64,000 nt of DNA, from contig NZ_CP018620.1 in NCBI RefSeq assembly GCF_001908275.1, forward strand, positions 3,348,001 to 3,412,000, read 5' to 3'. Source of the stretch: Paenibacillus xylanexedens (GTDB lineage Bacteria; Bacillota; Bacilli; Paenibacillales; Paenibacillaceae). Below are positions 1-8,204 of this stretch, one piece after another. The position numbers and the translations under genes are program-made. Numbering within the stretch: the first letter of the stretch is position 1; each line of letters opens with the position of its first letter. A model generated the notes under the pieces. It saw only the letters and a program-made list of their open reading frames with translations. It ran no database searches and was not told the origin of the DNA.

Positions 1-155
1 GTGTGATTTATCTGTTGGAACAGGGAGAACAATCATTGGATCAACTGGTTGAGCTGCTTGGTTGGGATTTTGGACATTTGCATTCAGTTCTGTTATCTTT
101 AATCATAAAAAAGCAGATTAGCCAATTACCAGGCACTAAATACGCGAGGGTATGA
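1..155 (+). CDS. dprA: DprA (Smf) DNA processing protein, C-terminal end only
   Basis: This open frame enters from the left edge (first full codon at position 3) and stops at 153-155, giving about 50 residues. They read as a small winged-helix tail of the kind that ends DprA: an acidic start (LLEQGEQSLDQLVELLGWD), then a leucine-rich helix, a lysine pair and a short segment ending in GTKYARV. DprA binds incoming single-stranded DNA and loads RecA during transformation. The position just before topA is the same as in B. subtilis (smf-topA), which supports the call. The catalytic Rossmann part lies outside the window, so the identification rests on tail and synteny only. Confidence 0.8.
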   Translation, partial: VIYLLEQGEQSLDQLVELLGWDFGHLHSVLLSLIIKKQISQLPGTKYARV

Positions 156-229
156 CGAAGCTACAACCTACGTAGTGCGTGGAAATATATAATTAGCAGA
201 AGTTATTAACTATGCATAAGCTTACAGAA

Positions 230-251
230 ACAGTTTCATGACAGTTTCATG
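230..251 (+). repeat. 11-bp tandem duplication before topA
   Basis: The unit acagtttcatg occurs twice in direct tandem at 230-240 and 241-251, ending just before the topA ribosome binding site (gagaggagg, about 255-263). It is probably a replication-slippage duplication in the topA leader. No function can be read from it. Confidence 0.75.
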
Positions 252-271
252 ACTGAGAGGAGGATGAACCT

Positions 272-2371
272 ATGGCGGATGCACTCGTAATCGTGGAGTC
301 GCCCTCAAAGGCGAAGACGATAGGCAAATATTTAGGCAGCAAGTTCATCGTAAAAGCTTCGATGGGGCATATTCGCGATTTGCCAAAGAGTCAGATCGGC
401 GTTGAGGTAGAGAATGATTTTAATCCGAAATATATTACGATCCGCGGCAAAGGTTCAATTTTGAAAGAACTGAAGGATGCACGGAAGAAAGTGAAAAAAG
501 TGTATCTCGCAGCTGACCCGGATCGCGAAGGTGAGGCTATCGCATGGCATTTGGCCCATGCCCTTGAACTGGACGATACGGCAGATTGCCGGGTTGTATT
601 TAATGAAATTACAAAACAGGCGGTCAAAGATGCGTTCAAAACGCCGCGGAAAATCAATATGGATTTGGTTAACGCGCAACAGGCAAGACGTATTCTGGAT
701 CGGCTCGTTGGATATAAAATTAGTCCGTTATTATGGAAGAAAGTAAAAAAAGGATTGTCTGCAGGCCGGGTTCAGTCCGTGGCTGTTAAAATCATTTTAG
801 ATCGTGAAAATGAAATTGATGATTTTGAGCCGGAAGAATACTGGAGCATTACTGCCAAACTGACAGCAGACGGCAATCCGTTTGAAGCCAAGTTTCATAA
901 ACTGAACGGGGCCAAAACAGAGCTGGGCAGTGAAGCGGAAGTGCAAGCGATCCTGAAACAGATCGAAGGTGCAGACTTTACGATCAAGGAAGTTAAAGAG
1001 AAAGAACGGAGCCGTAACCCTTCCGCCCCGTTTACAACGAGTTCTCTGCAACAGGAAGCGGCGCGTAAATTGAATTTCAGAGCTTCCAAGACGATGTCAG
1101 TCGCCCAACAACTATATGAAGGTGTAGACCTTGGAAAAGAAGGCACAGTAGGTCTCATCACGTATATGCGTACTGACTCCACACGAATTGCGGCATCTGC
1201 ACAAGAAGAAGCCAAAGAATATATCGTTGGTAAGTATGGTGAGCCATTTGCACCTGAGACTCCACGAAACTATTCCAAAAAAGCAGCTAATGCTCAGGAT
1301 GCGCATGAAGCGATTCGTCCAACTTCAATTCTGCGTGACCCTGACTCAATCAAGTCGTTTATGAGTCGTGATCAGTTCCGGTTGTATAAACTGGTATGGG
1401 AACGTTTTGTAGCGAGCCAAATGTCTTCGGCTATTCTGGATACACTCTCTGTAGATATTGCTGCGGGGGACACCATTTTCCGTGCAGCAGGTTCGAAGGT
1501 ACGATTCCAAGGTTTCATGAAGGTATATGTTGAAGGAAACGACGATGGTACAACCGATGAAGATCGTCTGCTGCCTCCGTTGAAAAGTGGAGATGTGCTT
1601 GAGAAGCAGGAGATTGAGCCAAAACAGCATTTTACACAACCTCCCCCCCGTTATACGGAGGCAAGGTTGGTTAAGACGCTTGAGGAATTGGGTATAGGGC
1701 GTCCGAGTACATATGCGCCAACACTGGAGACCATTCAGAAGCGCGGATATGTTGCAATTGAGGAAAAGAAATTCATGCCGACCGAGCTGGGTGAACTGGT
1801 CATCGAACAGATGGAAGAGTTTTTCCCTGAAATCCTGAATGTAGAGTTTACCGCGAACATGGAAGGTGATCTTGACCATGTGGAGGAAGGTTCCGAGGAT
1901 TGGGTCAAAGTACTCGCAGAATTCTATGAATCTTTTGAGAAACGCCTTGAGTTTGCGGAAGAAGAAATGAAAGAAATCGAGATTGAAGACGAAGTATCGG
2001 ATGAGATCTGTGAGAAGTGCGGCAAACCGCTGGTTTATAAACTCGGACGTTTTGGCAAGTTTCTTGCGTGCTCTGGCTTCCCTGATTGCCGGAATACCAA
2101 ACCGATTATCAAGGATATCGGCGTGACTTGTCCGAAGTGTAAGGAAGGTCATGTTGTTGAGCGTCGTAGCAAAAAAGGACGTATTTTCTACGGTTGTGAC
2201 AAATATCCTGAATGTGATTTTGTCTCATGGGACAGACCTTCAGCCAAACCATGTCCAAGTTGCGGATCGCTAATGATTGAAAAGCGGAACAAAAAGGGAG
2301 CACGATTGCAGTGTACTTCATGTGATCATCAGGAGCCGGTGGATGAACCGGATGACGAATCAGCGGATTAA
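272..2371 (+). CDS. topA: DNA topoisomerase I (type IA)
   Basis: The 699-residue enzyme relaxes negatively supercoiled DNA through a 5'-phosphotyrosine intermediate and acts on the nucleoid. The TOPRIM domain begins at once ([15 protein letters not shown]) and carries the acidic triad D82/D84/E86 in ADPDREGEA. The active-site tyrosine is Y298 in [11 protein letters not shown]. Three cysteine-pair zinc-ribbon modules follow from residue 580 (CEKCGK...CSGFPDC; CPKC...CDKYPEC; CPSC...CTSC), the usual tail of Gram-positive TopA. Length is normal for the family. The ATG has an excellent upstream GAGAGGAGG. It lies between dprA and trmFO, as in B. subtilis. Confidence 0.97.
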   Translation: MADALVIVESPSKAKTIGKYLGSKFIVKASMGHIRDLPKSQIGVEVENDFNPKYITIRGKGSILKELKDARKKVKKVYLAADPDREGEAIAWHLAHALELDDTADCRVVFNEITKQAVKDAFKTPRKINMDLVNAQQARRILDRLVGYKISPLLWKKVKKGLSAGRVQSVAVKIILDRENEIDDFEPEEYWSITAKLTADGNPFEAKFHKLNGAKTELGSEAEVQAILKQIEGADFTIKEVKEKERSRNPSAPFTTSSLQQEAARKLNFRASKTMSVAQQLYEGVDLGKEGTVGLITYMRTDSTRIAASAQEEAKEYIVGKYGEPFAPETPRNYSKKAANAQDAHEAIRPTSILRDPDSIKSFMSRDQFRLYKLVWERFVASQMSSAILDTLSVDIAAGDTIFRAAGSKVRFQGFMKVYVEGNDDGTTDEDRLLPPLKSGDVLEKQEIEPKQHFTQPPPRYTEARLVKTLEELGIGRPSTYAPTLETIQKRGYVAIEEKKFMPTELGELVIEQMEEFFPEILNVEFTANMEGDLDHVEEGSEDWVKVLAEFYESFEKRLEFAEEEMKEIEIEDEVSDEICEKCGKPLVYKLGRFGKFLACSGFPDCRNTKPIIKDIGVTCPKCKEGHVVERRSKKGRIFYGCDKYPECDFVSWDRPSAKPCPSCGSLMIEKRNKKGARLQCTSCDHQEPVDEPDDESAD

Positions 2372-2428
2372 TATATATGCGAATCAAATTTAGTAAATTT
2401 TGAAATTGTTTTATGGGGGTAAATGATT

Positions 2429-3766
2429 TTGACGAATGAACAACAAGTAACCGTTATTGGTGCCGGGCTGGCAGGAACAGAAGCGGCCTGGCAGATTGCA
2501 AGTCGCGGCGTACGCGTAAAATTATACGAGATGAGACCTGTTGTAAAAACGCCAGCCCATCATACGGATAAATTTGCAGAACTGGTATGTAGCAACTCGC
2601 TGCGTGCGAATGGATTGACCAATGCAGTGGGTGTGTTAAAAGAAGAAATGAGAATGCTCAATTCTCTCGTATTGTCAGCAGCAGACAAACATGCAGTTCC
2701 CGCAGGTGGTGCACTTGCTGTGGACCGTGATGGATTTTCAGGCGAGATTACATCCACGTTGCACCAGCATCCGCTCATCGAAGTGGTGAATGAGGAATTA
2801 ACTTCTCTGCCGGAAGATGGCATCGTTGTTGTTGCAACGGGCCCGCTGACCTCACCTGCATTGTCTGAGCAAATCAAGGCACTAATGGGGGAAGAGTATT
2901 TCTACTTCTATGATGCAGCTGCACCGATCATCGAAAAAGATTCAATTGATATGAATAAAGTGTATCTGGCTTCCCGTTATGATAAGGGTGAAGCGGCATA
3001 TCTGAACTGTCCGATGACAGAAGAAGAGTTTGATGTCTTCTATGAAGCTCTCATTACTGCTGAAGTCGCTCAATTGAAAGAGTTCGAGAAAGAAATCTAC
3101 TTTGAAGGTTGTATGCCAATCGAAGTGATGATGAAACGCGGAAAACAGACGGCTCTGTTTGGTCCAATGAAACCGGTAGGTCTGGTTAACCCTCATACAG
3201 GAGAGTTGCCACATGCGGTTGTTCAGCTTAGACAGGACAATGCAGCTGGAACCCTGTATAACTTGGTGGGCTTCCAGACGCATCTGAAATGGGGAGAACA
3301 GAAACGTGTCTTTTCCCTTATTCCTGGACTTGAAAATGCAGAGTTCGTTCGTTATGGCGTAATGCATCGTAATACATTTATTAACTCTCCTAAACTGCTT
3401 CTTCCGACGTATCAGTTTAAAGAGCGTCCAAACCTGTTCTTTGCAGGTCAGATGACGGGTGTAGAAGGATATGTGGAATCTGCTGCATCAGGGCTGATTG
3501 CCGGCATGAACGCAGCCAAAGCAGCACTTGGGCAGGAACTGGTGGTATTGCCGGTAGAAACAACACTTGGCAGTATGGCTCAGTATATTACAACTGCTGA
3601 CTTCAAGCACTTCCAACCAATGAACGCAAACTTTGGTTTGCTGCCGAAGCTTGAAACAAAGATTCGTAACAAAAAGGAAAAAAATGAAGCTCTTGCACAG
3701 CGTGCCCTGGATGGCATCATCAGTTTTGCTGCGGCAGAAGGTCTAACTGTTCCGGAACGCGTATAA
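2429..3766 (+). CDS. trmFO: tRNA (uracil-54-C5)-methyltransferase, folate/FAD-dependent
   Basis: TrmFO (formerly Gid) makes ribothymidine at position 54 of tRNA, using methylene-tetrahydrofolate and FADH2. The N-terminal dinucleotide-binding motif [13 protein letters not shown] identifies the FAD fold. CSNSLRAN and the C-terminal [19 protein letters not shown] block are family signatures. The frame could open at ATG 2423, but the GGGGG at 2415-2419 lies only 3 bases before that codon and 9 bases before the TTG at 2429, which gives [13 protein letters not shown], so I prefer the TTG. The next gene starts only 26 bases after the stop. The xerC/codV gene found here in B. subtilis is absent. Confidence 0.94.
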   Translation: MTNEQQVTVIGAGLAGTEAAWQIASRGVRVKLYEMRPVVKTPAHHTDKFAELVCSNSLRANGLTNAVGVLKEEMRMLNSLVLSAADKHAVPAGGALAVDRDGFSGEITSTLHQHPLIEVVNEELTSLPEDGIVVVATGPLTSPALSEQIKALMGEEYFYFYDAAAPIIEKDSIDMNKVYLASRYDKGEAAYLNCPMTEEEFDVFYEALITAEVAQLKEFEKEIYFEGCMPIEVMMKRGKQTALFGPMKPVGLVNPHTGELPHAVVQLRQDNAAGTLYNLVGFQTHLKWGEQKRVFSLIPGLENAEFVRYGVMHRNTFINSPKLLLPTYQFKERPNLFFAGQMTGVEGYVESAASGLIAGMNAAKAALGQELVVLPVETTLGSMAQYITTADFKHFQPMNANFGLLPKLETKIRNKKEKNEALAQRALDGIISFAAAEGLTVPERV

Positions 3767-3792
3767 ATTATTCGTGGGAGGATGCTGATATC

Positions 3793-4335
3793 ATGGATAT
3801 GTCATTTCATGCTACAACGATCTGTGCTGTTCGTCATAATGGTAAGGCTGCAATCGCAGGAGATGGTCAGGTGACCATGGGCCAAAGTGTTGTGATGAAG
3901 AATACAGCCAAGAAGGTAAGACGTTTGTACCGCGGACAGGTTGTTGCTGGCTTTGCTGGTTCTGTGGCGGATGCGATCACCCTGTTTGAGAAATTCGAAG
4001 GTAAGCTGGAGGAGCACCATGGTAACTTGCAACGTGCTGCTGTAGAGCTTGCCAAGGATTGGCGTCAGGATCGGATCTTGCGTAAGCTTGAGGCGCTGTT
4101 GATTGTGATGGACAAATCAGGTATGCTGCTCATTTCAGGCGGCGGGGAGATAATTGAACCGGATGATGACGTTATTGCTATCGGATCAGGTGGAAACTTT
4201 GCCTTATCTGCTGCGCGTGCGTTGAAACGTCATGCAGTAAACCTGGAAGCGAAAGATATTGCGCGTGAATCACTTCAGATTGCCTCGGAGCTATGTGTAT
4301 ATACCAATAATAATATTATTGTAGAAGAGTTATAA
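3793..4335 (+). CDS. hslV: HslV (ClpQ/CodW) peptidase subunit of the HslUV protease
   Basis: HslV forms the proteolytic double hexamer that HslU feeds with unfolded protein in the cytoplasm. The body is typical: [54 protein letters not shown] and [16 protein letters not shown]. As in B. subtilis ClpQ, the usual TTI N-terminus is preceded by a short extension (here [10 protein letters not shown]), so the N-terminal nucleophile may be a serine. Start choice therefore matters. ATG 3793 has GGGAGG 11 bases upstream; the in-frame ATG at 3799 gives MSFHATT, whose methionine would be removed to expose Ser. The length of about 180 residues is normal. hslU follows after a hairpin-bearing spacer. Confidence 0.95.
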   Translation: MDMSFHATTICAVRHNGKAAIAGDGQVTMGQSVVMKNTAKKVRRLYRGQVVAGFAGSVADAITLFEKFEGKLEEHHGNLQRAAVELAKDWRQDRILRKLEALLIVMDKSGMLLISGGGEIIEPDDDVIAIGSGGNFALSAARALKRHAVNLEAKDIARESLQIASELCVYTNNNIIVEEL

Positions 4336-4338
4336 GCC

Positions 4339-4402
4339 AAAGAAATCTCCCGTAGTGGAGCATGATTCTGTAATCTGCTCCAGGACGTCTAGGGGATTCT
4401 TT
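4339..4402 (+). promoter_or_regulatory. Nested inverted repeat in the hslV-hslU spacer
   Basis: A perfect 7-bp stem (TGGAGCA at 4356-4362 with TGCTCCA at 4375-4381) sits inside an imperfect outer stem formed by AAAGAAATCTCCC (from 4339) and GGGGATTCTTT (to 4402). The downstream sequence is not a clean T tract, so it looks more like an mRNA processing, stability or attenuation hairpin than a strong terminator. Confidence 0.5.
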
Positions 4403-4451
4403 GTCCTTGTTAGGAAAAATAAATTCAACATACTGGTAGGAGGGAAGCAAT

Positions 4452-5852
4452 ATGAATACTCAAGCGTTAACACCGAGACAGATTGTTGCAGAGCTTGACA
4501 AGTATATTGTAGGTCAAAAGAAAGCTAAAAAATCGGTAGCGGTAGCTCTTCGTAATCGTTATCGGCGTAGCCTTTTGCCAGAGCACACTCAGGACGACAT
4601 TGTGCCTAAAAATATCTTGATGATTGGACCTACCGGTGTGGGTAAAACGGAAATCGCCCGTCGCCTTGCTAAACTGGTAGGTGCGCCATTTGTGAAAGTG
4701 GAAGCTACCAAGTTCACTGAAGTAGGTTACGTTGGCCGTGACGTTGAATCGATGGTGCGTGATCTGATTGAGACATCACTGCGGATGGTGAAGCTGGAGC
4801 GGACTGAAAAAGTGAAGGACAAAGCTGAAGAAGCTGCCAATGAGCGAATTGTACATATTTTGGCTCCTTCACAGTCTAAGTCCAAGAGTCAGCGTAATCC
4901 CTTTGAGATGATCTTTGGGAATAATGGCAACAACGTTCAGGAGCAGGATGAGCCAGAACCGGATACGGGGGTTGCCGAACGCCGCCGTAAGATCAAGTTT
5001 GATCTGTTATCTGGCAAGTTGGAGGATGACATCATTGAAATTGATGTCGAAGACACTTCGCCTAACATGATGGACATGTTTGCTGGTCAAGGTAATGATC
5101 AGATGGGCATGAACATGCAGGAGATGTTTGGTAGCTTGTTGCCTCGTCGTACGAAAAAACGTAAACTCGCTATTAAAGAAGCGCGCAAAGTGTTGATCCA
5201 GGAAGAAGCAGGGAAATTGATCGACATGGATGATGTTACCCAGGAGTCCATTCGCCGGGCGGAGCAGACAGGTATCATTTTCATAGATGAAATCGACAAG
5301 GTTGCCAGCCAAGGACGCGGTAGTGGACCCGATGTATCCCGTGAGGGTGTGCAACGTGACATTCTGCCTATCGTAGAGGGCTCTACAGTAATGACGAAAT
5401 ATGGCCCTGTCAAAACGGATTATATTCTGTTTATGGCAGCTGGAGCATTCCATGTCGCCAAACCTTCTGATCTGATTCCTGAGCTTCAGGGGCGCTTCCC
5501 AATTCGTGTGGAACTAAGTAGTCTTACACTGGAGGAGTTTGTATCCATTTTGACTGAACCCCAAAATGCACTGACCAAGCAGTATGTTGATCTGTTGCGC
5601 ACAGAGAATATTGAGATTGAGTTCTCGGACGAGGCCATTCGCGAGATTGCCAAATTGGCTGAATCCGTCAATCAAAATACAGAAAATATAGGTGCTCGTC
5701 GATTGCATACGATTCTTGAAAAGCTTTTGGAGGATTTATCCTTTGAGGCACCTGAGCTTACACTGGAACGTATGGTGATCACTCCGGAGTATGTCCGGGA
5801 GAAATTAAATGATATTGCGCTTGATCGTGATTTGAGTCAGTATATCCTGTAA
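4452..5852 (+). CDS. hslU: HslU (ClpY/CodX) ATPase subunit of HslUV
   Basis: This 466-residue AAA+ unfoldase caps the HslV peptidase. The N-terminus [21 protein letters not shown] is the family signature. The Walker A motif GPTGVGKTE starts near residue 59, and Walker B (IIFIDEID) is at about 275-282. The charged, variable I domain lies between them (about residues 110-240). The C-terminus ends in LSQYIL, consistent with the HslU tail that docks into HslV. A strong RBS (GGTAGGAGGGAAG) precedes the ATG. Length matches B. subtilis ClpY (467). It is the last gene before the non-coding kilobase that precedes the flagellar operon. Confidence 0.96.
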   Translation: MNTQALTPRQIVAELDKYIVGQKKAKKSVAVALRNRYRRSLLPEHTQDDIVPKNILMIGPTGVGKTEIARRLAKLVGAPFVKVEATKFTEVGYVGRDVESMVRDLIETSLRMVKLERTEKVKDKAEEAANERIVHILAPSQSKSKSQRNPFEMIFGNNGNNVQEQDEPEPDTGVAERRRKIKFDLLSGKLEDDIIEIDVEDTSPNMMDMFAGQGNDQMGMNMQEMFGSLLPRRTKKRKLAIKEARKVLIQEEAGKLIDMDDVTQESIRRAEQTGIIFIDEIDKVASQGRGSGPDVSREGVQRDILPIVEGSTVMTKYGPVKTDYILFMAAGAFHVAKPSDLIPELQGRFPIRVELSSLTLEEFVSILTEPQNALTKQYVDLLRTENIEIEFSDEAIREIAKLAESVNQNTENIGARRLHTILEKLLEDLSFEAPELTLERMVITPEYVREKLNDIALDRDLSQYIL

Positions 5853-5920
5853 CATAGGGCTAGCCATGTAGTTGTTAAAATGATGTTATAAATGAACGGT
5901 ATGCAAGAGAGTAGAGAACA

Positions 5921-5965
5921 TTTGTGTGATCGACAAAGGGACGCGATCCTTTAACGAATCACAAA
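5921..5965 (+). terminator. Hairpin downstream of hslU, possible weak terminator or processing site
   Basis: Two nested inverted repeats: TTTGTGTGATCG (5921-5932) pairs imperfectly with CGAATCACAAA (5955-5965), and AAAGG (5935-5939) pairs with CCTTT (5948-5952). No uninterrupted T run follows directly. It could end or stabilise the topA-hslU transcript, or be a transcription factor site. Confidence 0.4.
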
Positions 5966-6192
5966 GGCCCTCTTACTTGGCGCATATCGTTTATTTTTGT
6001 TTCTATCTAAAGGATTTTGATGTTACAACCGATAAAAGATGTGTGGTTGTTATACGGATCGACAAAACCTAGGACTTGTGCCGCATGTATACGGAGTTAA
6101 AACCTATCGGAGTGGTAGTTATTCTTCCATTCCATACCCAATGATTCCCATTAAAAGAATTTTCCTTATTCCAAGTCTGGTCATCGGTTTAG

Positions 6193-6226
6193 TTGACAGA
6201 TTGGTAAATGTTGCGTAAATGCGCAA
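6193..6226 (+). promoter_or_regulatory. Candidate promoter overlapped by a small palindrome
   Basis: A perfect -35 box TTGACA (6193-6198) is followed 17 bases later by a poor -10 TAAATG (6216-6221). This -10 is bracketed by the inverted repeat TTGCG (6211-6215) and CGCAA (6222-6226). The arrangement suggests a regulated promoter whose -10 is covered by a repressor, but the match is weak. Confidence 0.25.
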
Positions 6227-6247
6227 AATGATGAATTGTTGAAAAGT

Positions 6248-6275
6248 TTGAAGTCACTAATTGTTTTCTTAAAAT
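6248..6275 (+). promoter_or_regulatory. Candidate sigma-A promoter in the hslU-flgB spacer
   Basis: TTGAAG (6248-6253) and TAAAAT (6270-6275) are separated by 16 bases. A transcript from here would run about 370 bases through non-coding sequence to the terminator at 6618-6655, so this could be the promoter of a small RNA rather than of flgB. It is a pattern match only, in an AT-rich region. Confidence 0.3.
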
Positions 6276-6617
6276 TAAAATATATAGGCCCCACTTAATT
6301 GTTAAGAAAGTGTTGTGTGGGCAAGACGAGTTTTCTTCATTCTTGAAAGATAACTTGTCAATTGATTAATATACAGCTTTGTATGTATACCTACCATATT
6401 GTCCATAAACCCTTAGTATAACGGCAAAAAATTCTAACATTATCAACTATGAAATATTCGGAAATATACATAATTACGTGCGGTATAAGCTCATGTTGAG
6501 ACTCGAAATTTTTTTTTTATTTTAAGAATGTTTAAGAACAATAAGGGAGAGTATTAACATACTTTTATTTTGGGACCGAACATTTACGAAAAAATTCATA
6601 ATTTGCAGAAAATACAC

Positions 6618-6655
6618 AAAAAGCCCTGTCTTTCAGAAAAGATAGGGCTTTTTTC
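6618..6655 (+). terminator. Strong intrinsic terminator upstream of flgB
   Basis: AAAAAGCCCTGTCTTT (6618-6633) pairs with AAAGATAGGGCTTTTT with a short CAG-containing loop and one G-A type mismatch. A T-rich tail follows on the + strand and an A-rich lead precedes it, so it could work in both directions. No gene ends just upstream: hslU stops 765 bases earlier. It therefore terminates either a long hslU readthrough transcript or an unannotated RNA. Confidence 0.8.
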
Positions 6656-6833
6656 TTATTGTAATAAATCCCAAACTCGAAGAAACTTATGTTATACGAC
6701 AACATCAGAGTTAATTCTACTTAAGTCCTAGAAAACCGTGTAAAGACGAATGTTTTTGTCGAAAAAAACATAAGAATTTTCAAGGGAAAAGATACAATCT
6801 TTTTCCATAACTTCTAAAGAGAGGAGGGAGATT

Positions 6834-7241
6834 GTGAATCTTTTAAACGATATCAGCTTTAAAAGATTGCAAGGTGCACTCGATGCTTCCAATATCAGAC
6901 AACGAACAATTGCTGACAACATCGCGAACGCCGATACCCCGTATTTCAAGCGCTCGGACGTTTCTTTTGAAGAAATGTTGCAAGGGCAAATGAATGGAGA
7001 TATGCCTGTTCTTAAGGGTAAAGTAACTGATGCAAGGCATTTTGTCATAGGTCCTTCCTCTTCCGTACCCACGCCAGTAGTTAATATGGACCAGTCAACC
7101 TCCATGAATAACAACGAAAACAATGTCGATATAGACAGAGAAATGAGTCTTCTGGCGGAGAATCAGTTACGTTATAACGCTTATATTCAGCAAGTGAACG
7201 AACAAATTAAAATCATGCGTGTTGGCGTGGAAGGGAGATAA
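6834..7241 (+). CDS. flgB: Flagellar basal-body rod protein FlgB
   Basis: FlgB builds the proximal rod of the flagellar drive shaft and is exported by the flagellar type III system. The 135-residue protein has the rod-family N-terminus: RTIADNIANADTPYFKRSDVSFEEML matches the conserved ANIANxxTP(G/Y)(Y/F)K motif. Its C-terminus (LAENQLRYNAYIQQVNEQIKIMR) forms the second coiled-coil segment. The start is GTG with a strong GAGGAGGGA immediately upstream. It is the first gene of the roughly 31.7-kb flagella/chemotaxis operon, with flgC 6 bases downstream. Confidence 0.95.
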   Translation: MNLLNDISFKRLQGALDASNIRQRTIADNIANADTPYFKRSDVSFEEMLQGQMNGDMPVLKGKVTDARHFVIGPSSSVPTPVVNMDQSTSMNNNENNVDIDREMSLLAENQLRYNAYIQQVNEQIKIMRVGVEGR

Positions 7242-7247
7242 CCTAAA

Positions 7248-7697
7248 TTGAACATTAGTAATAGTTTTAGTATAAGTAGCTCAGCTCTGACAGCCCAACG
7301 GTTGCGGATGGACGTTATATCTTCCAACATTGCCAACGCAGAGACGACGCGCGCGAGCGTATCCAATGGTGAAGCGGTCCCTTACAAACGTAAAATGGTT
7401 GTACTTGAGCCGAATAAAACGTCATTTGGTACGATGCTGCAAAATCAGATGAGAGGTAGCGGTTCAGGAGATGGCGTAAGAGTAACGGAGATTCGCGAGG
7501 ATCAGTCACCTTTGAAACCTGTGTATGACCCTTCTCATCCGGATGCAAACGCAGAAGGATATGTATTTATGCCTAATGTGGATATTGCGAAAGAAATGGT
7601 CGACATGATCTCTGCTTCGCGTTCATATGAAGCAAACGTAACAGCACTGAATTCAACCAAAGCGATGATCTCCAAAGCTTTGGAGATTGGAAGATAA
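7248..7697 (+). CDS. flgC: Flagellar basal-body rod protein FlgC
   Basis: FlgC is a second proximal-rod subunit. The N-terminal MDVISSNIANAETTRASVSNGEAVPYKRKMV carries the rod/hook signature, and the C-terminal VDIAKEMVDMISASRSYEAN is a classic FlgC ending. The 149-residue length is normal. The start is TTG at 7248, with AAGGGAGA within the end of flgB serving as RBS. Tight spacing from flgB (6 bases) and to fliE (58 bases) shows co-transcription. Confidence 0.95.
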   Translation: MNISNSFSISSSALTAQRLRMDVISSNIANAETTRASVSNGEAVPYKRKMVVLEPNKTSFGTMLQNQMRGSGSGDGVRVTEIREDQSPLKPVYDPSHPDANAEGYVFMPNVDIAKEMVDMISASRSYEANVTALNSTKAMISKALEIGR

Positions 7698-7755
7698 TCT
7701 GCTTAGAAATGAAAATAAGAAAAATACAAACCAGGGATGAAGGGGAGGGACATTA

Positions 7756-8067
7756 ATGATTCAGAACAACATGTTTAGCACACAGGGGATACAACCGCTA
7801 CAGATGAAGAGTGCAACCGAAAGTAAGCCTTCTACACCAGCCGAAACCATTCAGAGCTTCGGTACATACTTACAGAATGCATTAGGGTCCGTTGCAGCAC
7901 AGGAGGCTCAATCGCATGAAATGTCGAATCAATTTTTGGTCGGCAAAGCGAATGTGGATCAAGTGATGATTGCTTCAGAACAGGCCTTGTTAAGCCTACA
8001 ACTCACAACTCAAGTCCGAAACAAAGTGGTCGAAGCATACCAAGAAGTTATGCGAACGCAGTTATAA
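7756..8067 (+). CDS. fliE: Flagellar hook-basal body protein FliE
   Basis: FliE is the small adaptor between the MS ring and the rod. The C-terminal half (VGKANVDQVMIASEQALLSLQLTTQVRNKVVEAYQEVMRTQL) is the highly conserved FliE segment. The N-terminus is variable, as usual. At 103 residues it is the expected size. The ATG follows GAAGGGGAGGGACATTA. A 137-base spacer with two small hairpins separates it from fliF. Confidence 0.95.
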   Translation: MIQNNMFSTQGIQPLQMKSATESKPSTPAETIQSFGTYLQNALGSVAAQEAQSHEMSNQFLVGKANVDQVMIASEQALLSLQLTTQVRNKVVEAYQEVMRTQL

Positions 8068-8084
8068 AATAACCTACTTGCGCT

Positions 8085-8140
8085 TCGATAATAGCGCTGA
8101 TCATTACAACAAAGCAGCTGCGATGCTGCTCCTGATCGTC
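8085..8140 (+). other. Hairpins in the fliE-fliF spacer
   Basis: GCGC...GCGC (around 8091-8098) and a perfect AGCAGC/GCTGCT stem (around 8115-8132) lie in the longest gap of the early operon. There is no T tract, so these are probably mRNA processing or translation-tuning elements, not terminators. Confidence 0.35.
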
Positions 8141-8204
8141 AACCTATGAAACGGCTAGGGTTGAGTAAGGACAGACTAAGCAAAGTTTCGGATGGGGTGA
8201 CAGA

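Larger units (their letters stand above)
5853..6833. other. Roughly 1-kb region without a protein gene (codY position in B. subtilis)
   Basis: No open frame of convincing length, codon use or RBS lies on either strand here. B. subtilis has codY between clpY and flgB; nothing resembling CodY is present. The visible contents are a hairpin at 5921-5965, promoter-like sequences near 6193 and 6248, an AT-rich stretch from about 6370 to 6620, and an intrinsic terminator at 6618-6655. The promoter that should drive flgB must lie between the terminator and 6820 or further upstream; I cannot identify it with confidence. Confidence 0.6.

Noticed and set aside
1346..2152. 268-residue open frame on the - strand opposite topA
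   Set aside because: Antisense shadow of a strongly conserved gene, with no RBS and no recognisable protein features.
6740..6770. TAAA followed by GTCGAAAA before flgB as a SigD promoter
   Set aside because: The spacer is 13 bases rather than about 15 and the -10 matches only 5 of 8 positions.
6775..6793. AATTTTC-like CodY box before flgB
   Set aside because: Only about 9 of 15 positions match AATTTTCWGAAAATT, expected by chance in AT-rich DNA.
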